A stretch of DNA of 64,000 nt from Asterias rubens (lineage: Eukaryota; Echinodermata; Asteroidea; Forcipulatida; Asteriidae). Each line of letters opens with the position of its first letter. Within the stretch, counting starts at the first letter, position 1. Location of the stretch: NCBI RefSeq assembly GCF_902459465.1, contig NC_047064.1, positions 13,100,160 through 13,164,159 of the forward strand, written 5' to 3'. Below, in pieces: positions 1 to 11,848 of the stretch. Made by a program: the position numbers and the translations under genes. A model generated the notes under the pieces. The model did no database searches. It saw only the letters and a list, made by a program, of their open reading frames with translations, and was not told the DNA's origin.

Positions 1-586
1 TCTATAAACCGTGTAAGTTAAATGTAAATGTATAGAGGTTTGTGTTGTGTGGTACACAAGGTACACATATTTTTTTTAATAACGTCTCCACAGTATATTT
101 TATTTCAAAAATACCAGTTTTTCAATTTTATGACTCACCCCACAAAATCGCAATTCATGATTTGCAGTCAATGAATAAGTTATTTTAAATGACACCCCCC
201 CCCCCCTCCCCAACCCTGAGTTCTTACCGGTGGTTTTACTTCCATAGTCAAAAGTATAACACAAAATCGACCATGCAGTCGTTACGCACAACCAATTTTA
301 ACATCTCAAAATAAATCTGATTATAATGTAAATAATAACTCTTTGTTTTCTCTTCTTATAATATGTTAACAGTGCTGCGTTAATTGTAAGGGCTGGTGCA
401 CATTTTAACGTAAGTATTAAAAACTAAAACCACTGTACATGTTGAAAGGTGACATCCAGCAAAGTATTTTGTGCAACGTGTTTTCAAAGAAGACTTGTTG
501 GTTTATTTCCAAAAAGCTTTGTTCATATAGCCACCCACAGATTTAAAGGCAACAACTGATGGGGTTTTCACTATTTTGTTTTGCAG
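1..586 (+). other. Probable last intron of an upstream plus-strand gene
   Basis: No exon is recognisable. The stretch is AT-rich with a poly-C tract near 187-205 and ends in a pyrimidine-rich acceptor (TTTTGTTTTGCAG, ending at 586) directly before the exon at 587. It is called intronic only because of that acceptor. Confidence 0.45.
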
Positions 587-694
587 GTTGTTTTAGCCAC
601 AATGGTAGCAACTACAGTGGTCTTGTATGTCATCTACGTTTATGTTTGCCGACGACAGAGACTAGCAGACAGTGGGAAGCAGAAGGGAGTTTAA
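587..694 (+). CDS. Terminal exon of a membrane protein: TM helix plus short basic tail
   Basis: After a good acceptor, one frame runs 35 codons to TAA (692-694). It begins VVLATMVATTVVLYVIYVYV and continues with CRRQR and a short tail ending KQKGV. About 20 hydrophobic residues followed by an Arg-rich stop-transfer patch is the usual pattern for a single-pass type I membrane protein with a roughly 14-residue cytoplasmic tail. The family cannot be named because the ectodomain exons lie left of the window. A second frame is also open across the exon and ends three codons later, so the frame choice rests on the TM-like composition. The next AATAAA downstream is at 1501, giving a possible 3' UTR of about 800 bases that would include a retroelement scrap. 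Confidence 0.5.
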   Translation, partial: VVLATMVATTVVLYVIYVYVCRRQRLADSGKQKGV

Positions 695-776
695 GTTAAA
701 CCAATCTCTACAGTTTTGTATGATCTACAATTTGGTTACCAGTTAAACAGAGAATAGTTTCCAAACTCCTAGTTAC

Positions 777-975
777 GACATTCAAAGTCAAACATGGTAT
801 AGCTCCTATAAATACTTCAAAGAAATTATCCTAAACTAAGTGTCCTATTAGAGATCTTCGTTCCGGCTTGCACAATCGTCTCGCTCCTTTTCCAGCCACC
901 ACCAAACCATTAATGGGCAAAGGGCCTTTCAGTTTGCATCTCTTGAACTCTGGATTTCACTCCCCCAACGTAAGT
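777..975 (+). mobile_element. Non-LTR retrotransposon fragment (C-terminal RT-region remnant)
   Basis: Conceptual translation gives FKVKHGIAPI, then, after a stop, DLRSGLHNRLAPFPAT and KGPFSLHLLNSGFHSP. This matches the tail common to CR1/Jockey-like LINE ORF2 proteins: '..VKHGLAP..', '..LRS....L..P', 'G.R.FS...P.LWNSLP'. It is stop-interrupted and lacks the LWNSLP core, so it is dead. Family assignment is from pattern memory. Confidence 0.5.
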
Positions 976-1096
976 TTTTTTTTTTAAAGACATATCGTTT
1001 TGTGAAATAACTTATGTTTTCCATTGTATGCATTTTCTTTTTCTTTTTTGTATTCAACAGTCCTGGTTTTTCTCGCCCGAATTCCGCAATCGCAGC

Positions 1097-1215
1097 TCTG
1101 CCTGGTGCACCACACTAAATAGGCCACTAATTATTTTGTTTTTGTATATCCACAGATACTTTTGAAACATAACGTTTTCTGGGGTCATGTAATTAGTAGA
1201 TTGTGTTAATTTAAT
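1097..1215. repeat. Dispersed repeat, shared with 32388-32505
   Basis: Both places share TGCACCACACT, then an ACTAA..ATTATT block, a TTTTGTAT/TTTGTAT block and ataacGTTTT..GGGGTCATG.AATTA in the same order and spacing. The unit boundary and class are unknown. Confidence 0.45.
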
Positions 1216-2146
1216 ACTATTTGTTACGTCGGTGTCACATCAATCTTTGAAGTAATGGGTAATGGGTAAGATTGTATTTAGCTGAAAGACCCCACCCCCA
1301 CCCTAAAGTGAGTAGCTGTAACACAATGTTCGACTTCTATCCTTCTTTTTTTACATTTGTTCTTCTGAATTTGTTCTCCTGTATTCGTTAGATTTGGGAG
1401 GGGTAGGGATACCCTTTGCAACATATCGGGCGTGGTATATAATTTGATAGATGTTAGCAATCTGATATTGATGTAATTTTGCTACAAACTGAAACCGGTA
1501 AATAAAGAAAAAACAGTCCAGTAAACTAAAATTATGCTACGCCTTTCTGAAAAGTTTATTATTTCACTTCCAAATTATTTGAAATAATTTTATGTCAATA
1601 TTTGCTGGAATTAATACAAATAACCATGACTATGAAATCAGTAAATACCCAATATATATTAATTACAGTTAGCCTTCCAGAGTTGTACCCGTTATTAACA
1701 TTTGAAACAATAATATTACAAATTGGACCACATATGGGTGCGATAAATTTGTGAAGAATACGGTCAATAAATTTATGTTATCATAGTGTTGTTGTTGTTG
1801 GTGTTTTTTAATTATACTATTTACACATCAAAGTTTAATTTACACATTCATGCATACAGAGCGGCTTCAACGCAATTCAATTATTACCTCTAATTTATTT
1901 ACCCATATCCATATTTAAAAAAACAAATTGTTGTACAGTTGCCAAAATATATTCAGAAAAAAAATTGTATTAAATAAGTTTGAAAAATAAAATCTCACTC
2001 TGAATAAATCTGTTGCGATACCAAACTTACAAGTTGCATAACAGTCTCTAAAATCCACCAACCAAGAAACCTATTACAGATATACCAAGGCCAAACTTCA
2101 TTAAGCCTGTAAGCATAAACAATCGCTAAGCCCAGACAAATCTTGC
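1216..2146. other. Non-coding, AT-rich; nothing recognised
   Basis: Contains an AATAAA at 1501 that could serve the gene ending at 694. Otherwise only A/T-rich unique-looking sequence. Confidence 0.5.
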
Positions 2147-2537
2147 TTAAAGGAACACGTTGCCTTGGATCGGTCGAGTTGGTCTTTGAAAAGCGTTTTT
2201 AACCGTTTGTTATAAAATGCATATGGTTGGAAAGATGTTGTAAAAGTAGAATACAATGATCCACACAAACATGCCTCGAAATTGTATGGTTTTCCTTTTA
2301 CCTCGTCGATTAACACGGTCGGCCATTTATGGGAGTCAAATTTTTGACTCCCATAAATGGCCGACCGTGTTAGTTCGCACAGTAAAAGGAAAACCACGCA
2401 ATTTCGAGGTCAAATTTGTGTGGATCATTGTATTCTACTTTTACAACATCTTTCCAACCATATGCATTTTATAATAAACGGTTACAAACGCTTTTTTGTA
2501 GACCAACTCGTCCGATCCAAGGCAACGTGTTCCTTTA
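2147..2537. mobile_element. Fold-back MITE, family B (TTAAAGGAACACGTTGCC ends)
   Basis: The left end TTAAAGGAACACGTTGCCTTGG is matched by its reverse complement at the right end (CCAAGGCAACGTGTTCCTTTA). The arms pair along nearly the whole length, meeting at a centre around 2330-2352 (gactcccataaatggccgacc and its complement). A second full member is at 58003-58393 and a half-element at 44686-44803. TTAA-like boundaries suggest a piggyBac- or Kolobok-type source. The short ORFs inside are products of the palindrome. Confidence 0.8.
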
Positions 2538-2565
2538 CCACCCAAAATTACTATACGTTTACATT

Positions 2566-2655
2566 GTTGTGACTGGTGCCCTAGATAATTTCTGCTTAGC
2601 AAAGAAATATGTGAAGCAGTATTTTTTGCTTTGCAGCTTTATTGGGCCCACTGTC
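2566..2655. repeat. Dispersed SINE-like repeat piece
   Basis: Shares 'attgtgactggtgcc..taatttctgctt' and a GCTTTGCAGCTTTAT-like tail with 33405-33560, and a related 'gcttag..aaa' motif with 53430-53525. Class unknown. Confidence 0.4.
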
Positions 2656-2776
2656 TAAATTAAAAAGCCAATACAAACCACTATGGCAACACAAACAACT
2701 TATCTGAGATTTATGGAAGATAAGTTGTCAGAATGACCATTGTGATTCGCATTGTGACATACACTTTGCTTAGCAA

Positions 2777-3098
2777 TTAAAGGCACTGGACACGTTTGGT
2801 AACTGTCATTAAACAACAAACCTGTTAACGTTTAAACTCAATTGGGTCATCCAAGTTTCAAGGGAATGGTGAAAGAAAAAACACCCTTTGTGCACAAATT
2901 TGTGTGCTTTCAGATATCTTCAGGCCGGAAGTCTTTTGATATTTGAAGAAAAAATTACCCCTTTCTAAAAAATTATGTTACTTTAAAGGAAGCCGTTTCT
3001 CACAATGTTTTATACTATCAACAGCTCTCCATTGCACTCAACAAGTTTTTATGCTAACAGTTATTTTGAGTTATTACCAATAGTGTCCTGTGCCTTAA
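2777..3098. mobile_element. Fold-back MITE, family A (diverged member)
   Basis: The ends TTAAAGGCACTGGACAC and CAATAGTGTCCTGTGCCTTAA are inverted. It is the most diverged of seven long copies in the window; the others are listed at 29132, 38702, 42284, 43945, 49203 and 54162. Confidence 0.75.
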
Positions 3099-3550
3099 GA
3101 GTGATCGGTAGTTAAAATCAATGTTAGCTATACAGTGCAATCGAGTCTAGGTCATTCAGTCGATCTACATTTCATTGCTGTCCATGAACCGATTTCCATG
3201 ATTCAAAATGACAGCATGCTTACACACCACTTAATCATCACTCATGTATCTTCGTTTAAACAGTCGTTGTGTCATTAAGTGTTCCTCTCTATCTACAAAA
3301 GAAAACGCAACTACATATCTGAACATCTTAAAAGTGGAGTAAACAATCTTAGATTTAACTCAAACTAAGTTATGTTTTGGGCAAAACAACCGTTATTTTC
3401 GTGGTGCAAGCTTGAAGTATAAAACCTGTTCAATAACAATGACAGAACAGCCCGCTTCAATTTAAAGATGCTAGTAAACCAAAATCAGTTAAACAGAACG
3501 AACATCAAATGATGTAATGCAACCATTTTGCACGTTGGCGTTTGCTTCCT

Positions 3551-3660
3551 TAGCAACCCCATCACCCCCCCCCCCCCCCCCACACACACACTTGTCCCTT
3601 CCCATTAAATAAATAAATAAATAAAATAAATAACAAAATAAATCAATAAAAACCATTTGT
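3551..3660. repeat. Low-complexity: poly-C, (CA)n, then AAAT-rich tract
   Basis: Seventeen or so C residues, then CACACACACA, then AAATAAATAAATAAATAAAATAAAT. This is the immediate left flank of the large transposon. Confidence 0.9.
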
Positions 3661-3714
3661 TTCAAAAAATTAAATGTAAATAATAAAAAAAAAATGAAAT
3701 GTTAAAATCCCTTA

Positions 3715-3800
3715 CACAGTTAGAAATATTTTAAACAACCTGTTTAAAATATTAAACAACCGCTGTTTAACCAGGGCACATGAACAACCTTGTTTAAAAT
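3715..3800 (+). repeat. Left terminal inverted repeat and AAACAAC-rich terminus
   Basis: Begins CACAGTTA. AAACAACC(G)CTGTTTAACC at about 3756-3775 has its complement near 28763-28780 at the right end. The first 8 bases match perfectly; the rest is a mosaic of shared motifs, not one long TIR. Confidence 0.75.
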
Positions 3801-3984
3801 GTTAAACAACCAAGGTTGTTTAAAGTTTAAACATTTGCTTGTTCAAAATGTTAAACATCTTTTTAAACAACCACTTTTAAACAACCGATGTTGTTCAAAG
3901 TTTATGCATTTGGTTGCTCAAATTGTTAAACATCAAGTTTTAAACAACCTTGGTTGTTCAAAGAGATATGTTGAAAACATTATG

Positions 3985-4365
3985 GTTGTTCAAGATGGTT
4001 GTTTAAAATAACTGGGGTTGTTCAGTATGGTTGTTTAAAAAAACTGGGGTTGTTCAGTATGGTTGTTTAAAATAACTGGGGTTGTTCAGTATGGTTGTTT
4101 AAAATAACTGGGGTGGTTCAGTATGGTTGTTTAAAATAACTGGGGTTGTTCGAGATGGTTGTTTAAAATAACTGGGGTTGTTCAAGATGGTTGTTTAAAA
4201 TAACTGGGGTTGTTCAAGATGGTTGTTTAAAATAACTGGGGTTGTTCAAGATGGTTGTTTAAAATAACTGGGGTTGTTCAAGATGGTTGTTTAATTAACT
4301 GGGGTTGTTTAATTAACTGGGGTTGTTCAAGATGGTTGTTTAATTAACTGGGGTTGTTCAAATAA
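3985..4365 (+). repeat. 32-bp subterminal tandem array, first copy
   Basis: About 11-12 head-to-tail units of roughly 32 bp with the form GATGGTTGTTTAAAATAACT followed by GGGGTTGTTCAA. The last units replace AAAATAA with AATTAA. Several early units carry CAGTATGG for CAAGATGG. GTTGTTTAAA and GGTTGTTC repeat every unit and match the motifs at both element termini. This is the arrangement seen for transposase-binding subterminal repeats in En/Spm-type elements. Confidence 0.9.
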
Positions 4366-5608
4366 CCTGGGTTCAAAGTTTTTGTGCTTTAAAAAGCACA
4401 AAAACGTGGTACAAAACGTTATCTAAAAGGGAAAAGTCTCAAATATGTAACACAGAAGTCAGTGACACAGAAATTTAAACTGAATCATCATTGAAATATT
4501 TATTTATTCCCAAATATAGAAGCCTTTTCTTCGCCACGAATTAAAGCACAGTTTTCATGTACGTCACTTCACATGTGTGAGAGTGTAATTTTCTTCAACA
4601 CATTTCACAAAATCAGCACCACTGAAATTCATCACCACTTTGTACTCAAGGCGTCAGACAGCATTCTTATCACACTGCATGTATAATGGTGTATAAACAG
4701 GCATTCTTTCATATTGAAATTGATGGAAATGCTAAACAAACAAAGACAATGAAATTCATTGAACTGTATAATCAACAACTTTCAAGATTGAAATTTATCA
4801 CAAAATGTTTGTCTTCAAGTCATCAAACACCTGCACTATAATTAACACACTGCATAAGGTAAAATGGTGATTCCACAAGATCTATGCAAGCTTTATAAAC
4901 CAATAACACTGAAATTCATGGAAATATTTACATCAACATTATCTAGCATTCAAAGTACATATCTTATCCTGAAATAGATTTGAAGTCGAAAACGCCAGTG
5001 TTGTTTATTATTCCAGCCGCAAAGTGTTTATCTCGATAGAAACCCCCTTGATCATTAAGGATAATAATTAGATGTTTATCCCCCATGAACATTAAACCTT
5101 CAGGTCCATTAAAAAATCTAGTTAAAATAACAGTTTTTTGCTAGACAACAATAAACACATATGTATTTTCACATCATAGGAATTGGTAATTTTTAGAGTT
5201 CATCAGAGAGAGGTCTGTGGTTTTAATGCACAAATTCATCAAGACATGGAATCAATCGAATCTTCATTTCAATAAATCCAGGTTTGTTTTGTTACATTAT
5301 TGCAACCTCTGCCACCTTATCCACCATGTCAATTAAGCAATGTAATTTTCTTACATTACTACAATTCCTGTGGCCGGGGCTGTATACTCCACAGGGAGCT
5401 GAGAAGGTTTAAGATATGATGACCCAGTGAGCAGGGGATAATTATTGTAAACTGCTCCGAGAGCGACTGTCATGGCGGATACGGGGCATTATAAGGGTTT
5501 ACCATTATTGTTATTAGTATTAAACAATCAAACAATTAACACGAACAAGACCTGACTGTGTTTAAACAACTCAGTTTAAAATTTCTTCAGCACACTTTTC
5601 TTCCCTTA
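4366..5608. other. Element interior without recognised genes
   Basis: Unique-looking AT-rich sequence between the 32-bp array and the stop codon of the companion gene; probably the 3' UTR and downstream flank of that gene. The same sequence recurs at about 16669-17909. Confidence 0.6.
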
Positions 5609-8600
5609 TTAATTACCTGTCTGACACGACAAGAATGTCCTTAACTCCCTAACTGATGTTGAAACTCCACATTTCCCTGCAATGCCATAGACGTTTGTCT
5701 GGAGGAACTCCCAAGTTGTACCACAAGCAGGCTGGTACTCTATGTCCAACACATAAATGAGCTTAAAACAATAGTCAACTGCTTTAGTCATGGTGTTGAA
5801 CTGGAGAGCTTGTCTTTCAACGATGACGAAGATTTGCAGTGGATTTATGCGCGATCCAATAACTAGCAGGAAGGGTTGGGGATGTGTCTCTCTATCAACT
5901 GACTTAAGGTAAAATGCCATGTCAGTCCCTTCCTGTAAAATATGTGAAAAACATATTGAACCATTTAGTTTCATTATATTCTGGCCGTTCTAAGTCATTA
6001 TTTACAATATTTACAGTGAGTGAATAACATTGAATGCTGACAGTACACAGCACATGAGCCACATTTACATAGATTGTACAGCATAATTTACCTTCAATGA
6101 TTTTTTATTTTAAAATACATGCATGTACATTGAGGTGCAATGTATGTTCATATTCAGTTTTCTATCAAATACGAAACGTCAATTCATTGCTTCAACCTCT
6201 CTAAACACTGTTTATCAAATTTGGGGGCATTTGGCATGCCATAATCGTTGCGACTTCATACCAAACAACCATCGTTTAGAGCTCTCGTGTGGAAAACGGC
6301 CTTAAGTCTTCACATGACATGTTCATACTGAAGATGTTTATGACGAAAGTGTGGATCTACAGGTGTATGATGTATTTGATTTTCAAGATGAGGTATCAGA
6401 AAAAGGTCTATTTTGGAATTTTCAGATATAATGAAACATACTTACAGGCTTGACATCAATGAATGATTTGACACTCTCGAAGACAGAACATTTCCCTTTC
6501 TTACCCCTGGCCCGTCCACAGAGTACCAATGGTAAAACAGCGAAAGCAAGTGCTTCAGTTTCCACTGAAAACAAATTCCACATTAGAATTATTTGCAAAG
6601 GAAATTTTAAAAAGAGGAGGAAGACGTGAGCCTTATGTAGATCAGATGCAATTATTTTTCTATTTGCAGAATACCATTTGATGGTATTAGGAATTTTGCT
6701 GTTTCAGGGTGCAAGTCACAAAAGAAGACGACTTTAAAGGTCAAAAGTGAGCTTGTCTCAAACATAATTCAGACAGATGTTGTTACTACTTTTTGTTTCA
6801 CTTTCCTTCACTTCTTTCCTAAAAGCTGGCCACCTGCATCTAATAATGAAATTACAGTATCGATATTTACTTTGCGAAAGCTTTACATCTCCATGCTCTT
6901 CTGTTGCTTCTGCATCATCTTGATCCTGCTGCTCTCTTGCACCCCCTCCACTTCCACCCATGTCTATGATGTCTAAGCTGGTTTTGTACTGAGGATGGAC
7001 ATTCTTCACATACATGACAAGCTGTGGTGCTAATCCAGGCCACTTGCAGAAAAGACTATCGGCTGATTTGTTTACTGTTTCGCTGAAATCTTGTTCTACC
7101 TAAAAAAGTTATGTATAAGCAACATTATTGAATTTATTTTAAATAGATATTAAGTTACATGTATAAGTTACATGTATAACATTAGTTATTAAAGTTCAAA
7201 TAAAGTCAATGGCTTAAAATAAATGAGGTTATCTTGACAAGCATATGATTGACCCCAATGATTTGTATAAAGTACACACCAACAGCCAGTCAGAAAGAAA
7301 CTAGAGGCACTCAGGAGGAAGTGCTAATCCTCCGCACGCCCACATTACTGCACCTGTGGTACTTTAGTGTGGGGGTAATCAATATATACCATTTGTCAGA
7401 CGGCCCACACTATGTTGGGGACTATAAACTGAGTAGGCCAGAGTTTTTTGTAAAACGAAAACAGAATAAGTAAGTGTTGAAAACATGATAGCCATTACTT
7501 TTGAGCAAGATATGGTTGGAACATACTATAAGTAATCATGGATTCAGGGTCGTTTGTGTGGATGTCAGACTTGGATGTTTTTCCTATAGTTATACCACAG
7601 GCCTAAATGCAACGGACACAAAACGAACCCAAAACGCATTTATGGAAAGCCAGCTTACTTTGGCTTACACAAATAATTAAATAGAAACCTTTGTATTTGT
7701 GAATTTAAGATCAGTGTTACAAACCTATTTTGCAACAATAAAAATGTACAGACTGCGCGCAAGCAGTGCCGGTGTTAGTTTATGAAAAAAAAAAAAAAAA
7801 AACGCGGGTTCTGCAAAATACGTGCACATGCTTGGCACTCACATGCAACTGAGTGTTAGTTTGTGGCTTCAGTGATGTTTTTTTTTAAAGAAACTTGAAC
7901 AATTTCAACTTACCACACCAGAGTCCAGCAGTCTGGGATATTCTCAAAGATTTCAGCTGTGCTTGGTCTAGGCAGCTGTCTTAACCACTTATACCTGCGT
8001 GTGCTGTCTTCTTCATCTTCTCCAAGACCATGGATTGTGGTGCATCATTATGATGAAGCCAATTTATAGCCTCTTGCTCATCTTCCTCTAAAAAGAACCA
8101 TTTCAAAATAAACACAGTGTAACTGAATAGGTTGATTATAAAAAATATGTAGTAATTTTGCTGACCCAGCACTGGTGGCTTCCCATCTTTCTCACAGATT
8201 TTGTTATCCACAGCAGCTTTGAAGGCTTGCCTACTACCCACTGTGCACGGTGCTGTGTAATCTTTGCTTATGACCATTGCGATGCTGAGTCTTAGCTTCA
8301 AAAGTTTGAACTTAATTACCTAAAATCATTTTGACAGGGTGGTGTTGCTCACTAGTCCGATGCTGCTTCTTCACTGGAGCTGGTTCAATCCTTTTCTTGC
8401 AATTGTTTTGTGGTGATGCACTCTTATTCATTTGCCAACGGACATATCGCAAACGGAGTTCAAGTACCCACTGGCAGGTCTGTGTTTCTCTCCTTTGATG
8501 TACCAGGCCTCCTGTTTAAATGAAATAAAACTAAAAATTTACATTGTTATACACAACCAATTTTTCCCCAGAGATCTCAGGTGCAGGATTAAATCAAGGA

Positions 8601-10900
8601 AACAGCAAAGGAAACATTTTTTACAGTAGTGTGCATTTGCTGCTTCTCAGAAATAACGTAACAAATTACTGCAAACTGCTCATGAACATTATTAGTTATA
8701 CCACGAGTACAAGTGGAAAACGGAATGACGTAGTGTGTCTGTGACCCATCTTTGGCCTTGCGGCATATGGGATGCATGACGCACTTTATTGTTCCGTGTT
8801 CCACGAGCGGATAACAAGTGTTATCCCATCTTCAAGCAAACTAGTAAACTTGACATACACTCAAGATCCGCATTGAATGTATGATAGTGTACGTGCAGCA
8901 GGAAAATGCACGCAACTGAGTAAAGTGCACAACATTCGATGCACGGGGTGCAATACAGCCATGCGATATGGGATATCACACTGTTGTTGCTATGGATAGA
9001 CCAACCAGGATCGAGGATTCAAGTTTGCTTGAAGATAATAATCATACAAATCATGCAGGTTAAAAAGTCAGATTGTTTTATCACAAGCCCTTGCCTGTAG
9101 TTTAACTGAAATCAAATATGTTATATGAGACAAAAGCAATAAATGAAGAAGAAGAAAGACAAACTCACATGACCAGTAACTCCACTTGGATCTTTTAAGA
9201 AAGGGAATTCCTCCACAAATAGGTGAGCCATTTCATTTTTGATGTGAGCAGATGGACTGAAAACCAGAAGAAACATGTTAGCGCTATCCATGGTAATATT
9301 ATACAAAATATGGTGAGAATATTTCAAAATATGGTGAAAATATTTTCAAGATAGATTTGTGAAGCTTTATTAGACAAGGAAATGGTAAAGGTCAATGGTC
9401 TGTCAATTAATTATCAAGGTTTGTTCAAATGAATATCTTTTGACCACTGATTTCTTTCATTTGTTTATTTGCCATTAAAAGACAAAAATATTGACCAACT
9501 GAATGATTGACCTTTGCGATATTTTTCATATGAGGACAACAAATTTTGTTTTTGGCCCAAAACAATATTATGTACTCACTTTGGACCAAAGTGTTTCATC
9601 AAAGAACTGACGAGGACTGGAACAATGACTTTCCTATCTTCTTTAGAAGCCATCCTGTTTTCTTCCATTCGAAGAATAGTTGCTCGTCCCTTTGGAGTTT
9701 TGCAGATAGAATCCCTGATATCCTGTATGGGTGTAAAATAAATGTTTACTATTAAAGGTATGATACATCAGTGGTAATGACCCAACAAAAATATTCAGTT
9801 TTTCACTGTGATCTGACAGTGACAGTTGCTTAGTTATGAAGATGATATAACTACCATATAATCCTCTTGTGAAATATTTACATCTGAATTGCTGTCACCT
9901 TCTAGAAAATCTTTTCTGAAGATCTGATTTTGATTGTACACTATTGAAATAATTAAAAAGCACCATATAAACCTGCACAAATCACTGTTAAAAACAGAAA
10001 GGTTATGTTCACTATTCTCTCATGACTCGGATGATAGATTGAGTTCAACTTTCACAGGTTTGTTATTTCCTGTATCTGTTGAATCACACAAACTATGGAT
10101 ACCATCAGCTCTACCAATGATGTATACACCATTAACCCTCCTACAGTCATAAAAGGTCCTATGAAATAAGATTTGAAGCCTGTTTTAACACTTGACACAA
10201 GTAATTTATTCTAACGAAAGATTTTGAAATTTTCATTGCCAAATTTTGGGTGTTTTGACACTTTTTTCAGAATTTTGTGTTTTTATGCAAATTTAATTTT
10301 GCATCCATGAGCAATTTGTGATTGTCATTCAAGAGAGAGCTGCAAATGGTTGATTTGTGCACACGCACACAAAAATTACAGATTTTTCTTGTTTTCTTCA
10401 AATGGCAACTCCACTAATATTTGGGGTGATGTCTTATTATTGAGTGTTTAGACTTGTCAGTACCTTATTCTGACGGTGACCACTGTTTTTTGGCAAAATT
10501 TGTGATCTTGATTTTGTGCAATTTTAATGCAGCTGTGAGACTCTGTGGTGTGCATTTTATGACATCACACAACAGCACCCTCATGTGCCCATTTGAAGAC
10601 AAGTGATTTTTGGAAATTTTGATTAGTACATTGAATCTTAATTTTATAGCAAAAAATCGCTTTCCATTGTCTTAAAACTGTCCTCAAGCGTGGATATTTG
10701 ATAACAATTTTAGGAACCACTATGTGCACTTGTATCAGTGAAAAATCTGCAACACTGGCTCCAATACTCACAAACATACGACGATTCCGTTTCACTTCTG
10801 TCTGTTTTTCATGCTTTGCTTTGCCGTTTCCATCCACTGTTTCCTCATCACTACTGCTTGCAGTCATATCCAGCATTTCAACATCTTGAATGTTTTGTGA
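5609..10900 (-). CDS. SAMD3-like transposon companion protein, copy 1
   Basis: Exons supported by homology pattern and GT-AG sites, in reading order: 10772-10900, 9855-9923, 9580-9722, 9169-9256, about 8375-8511, 8166 to about 8325, 7914-8087, 6871-7099, 6446-6564, 5609-5932. Phases agree at most joins. Conserved stretches of this family include FPFLKDPSGVTGHEAWY, EEDEQEAINWLHHND..VLEKMKKTAHARYKWL, TEALAFAVLPLVLCGRARGK and a C-terminal domain starting GTDMAFYLKS and ending VRELRTFLS. Animal homologues are annotated 'sterile alpha motif domain-containing protein 3-like'; function unknown. I found no SAM exon for this gene and the 5' end is unresolved. The join between the 8375 and 8166 exons is also unresolved. 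Copy 1 is frameshifted in the 7914 exon (two missing bases relative to copy 2) and in the 8375 exon; its last exon is the better version. Confidence 0.72.
8828..9036. mobile_element. Small MITE nested in a companion-gene intron
   Basis: A perfect 15-bp inverted repeat, ATCTTCAAGCAAACT (8828-8842) and AGTTTGCTTGAAGAT (9022-9036), bounds about 209 bp. It lies in the intron between the 9169 and 8511 exons. The equivalent in the second half is near 21113-21324. A near-palindrome GGATAACAAGTGTTATCC abuts its left side. Confidence 0.5.
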
Positions 10901-11630
10901 CTAAAGAAGGGAAAGAAGATGGTTACCTTCAATGCAGATTTTTGGTGAAACATCGCTATTAAAAAACACCACTGGGATAATTGGCTATAAAGAACATCCC
11001 CTTTCACTCCCAAATAGTAAATTCTTTATAACGCACAATCTCTGTAACAGGCGACCACTATTATGAACAAACATTTTTTTATGGACCCCATGGTGTTTGT
11101 TATAATCATGCTGTACATGTACTGTGCATTGTTTCTAACATGCCATGATTTTCACAATTTACAAGGTATGTTAATGATGACACCTTGATGGCTTTGTAGA
11201 TGGCTGTGTGTGTGCGATAATCATGGTGCTGATGGTTGTGGTTATAAAATGGTGGTTAGGGTCACTGGTGTCAATTGTATGAACGAAAGGTATACATGTT
11301 CATGATTACATGAAATAAAAACTTGAGTGCAGACTAGTAAGAATGTCATTCCAGTGCATGTCCCTGAAGAATACACTACTTTCAAGTTCAAGCACTACGA
11401 AGCAACATGTCTATATTGAAATTTTTGTTTGAAATTTTGGCAACACCGCCTCAAAATTTGAATAAATGGATAAACTGTCTTAATTTTTTTAACGAGGTGA
11501 ATTACACTGATGGGGTTGATACAGCTACATGTCTGCATGTTGGACTGTTACCATCTGTAAATACTACATGTATACACGTAAAAGTGTACTTGAATTTACC
11601 AAATGCTGTATTTGCTCATTGAACGTTCTG
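10901..11630. other. Between the two element genes; no exon assigned
   Basis: Holds the likely promoter or first intron of the companion gene (minus strand, just upstream of its first recognised exon) but I see no convincing first exon or TATA box. Confidence 0.4.
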
Positions 11631-11639
11631 TAAAATTCT

Positions 11640-11848
11640 TCCAACTTACACATGTTTGGTAGGGCTATGTAACAAGATGATTGGAAGTATCGGTTACTGC
11701 CCCCCAAATTCAGGATGCTTCCAGGTGGTACATAAAACGAACTTGATCTGAACCTGTAGCCATTCATGAACCTTTAACAGCAGCAGCTACAACAAGTCCA
11801 GTACATCCATCTTCTGCAACTAGAATCCACTCTTCCTTGCATATCACC
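11640..11848 (-). pseudogene. Duplicated C-terminal module of the transposase, downstream of its stop
   Basis: On the minus strand this reads CKEEWILVAEDGCTGLVV, then NGYRFRSSSF..V and HPEFGG. It matches the true transposase tail (TEIVVAAAV, NGYRFRSSSIVV, HPEFGEV) both as protein and DNA (CATTC.TGAACCT GTAGCC versus the tract at about 12130-12155). It follows the stop codon directly. It could be a tandem exon duplication, an alternative last exon, or leftover sequence. The second half carries it at 23926-24130. Confidence 0.6.

Noticed and set aside
2101-2658. Overlapping open frames on both strands
   Set aside because: Mirror products of the family-B palindrome; the two strands encode the same string because the sequence is self-complementary.
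3985-4365. Possible CRISPR-like array
   Set aside because: Units are head-to-tail without variable spacers and lie inside a eukaryotic transposon terminus.
10020-10155. Possible companion-gene exon reading RVNGVYIIGRADG
   Set aside because: The acceptor phase does not match the phase-0 neighbours, no in-phase donor is present, and it ends in a stop; copy 2 breaks it further.
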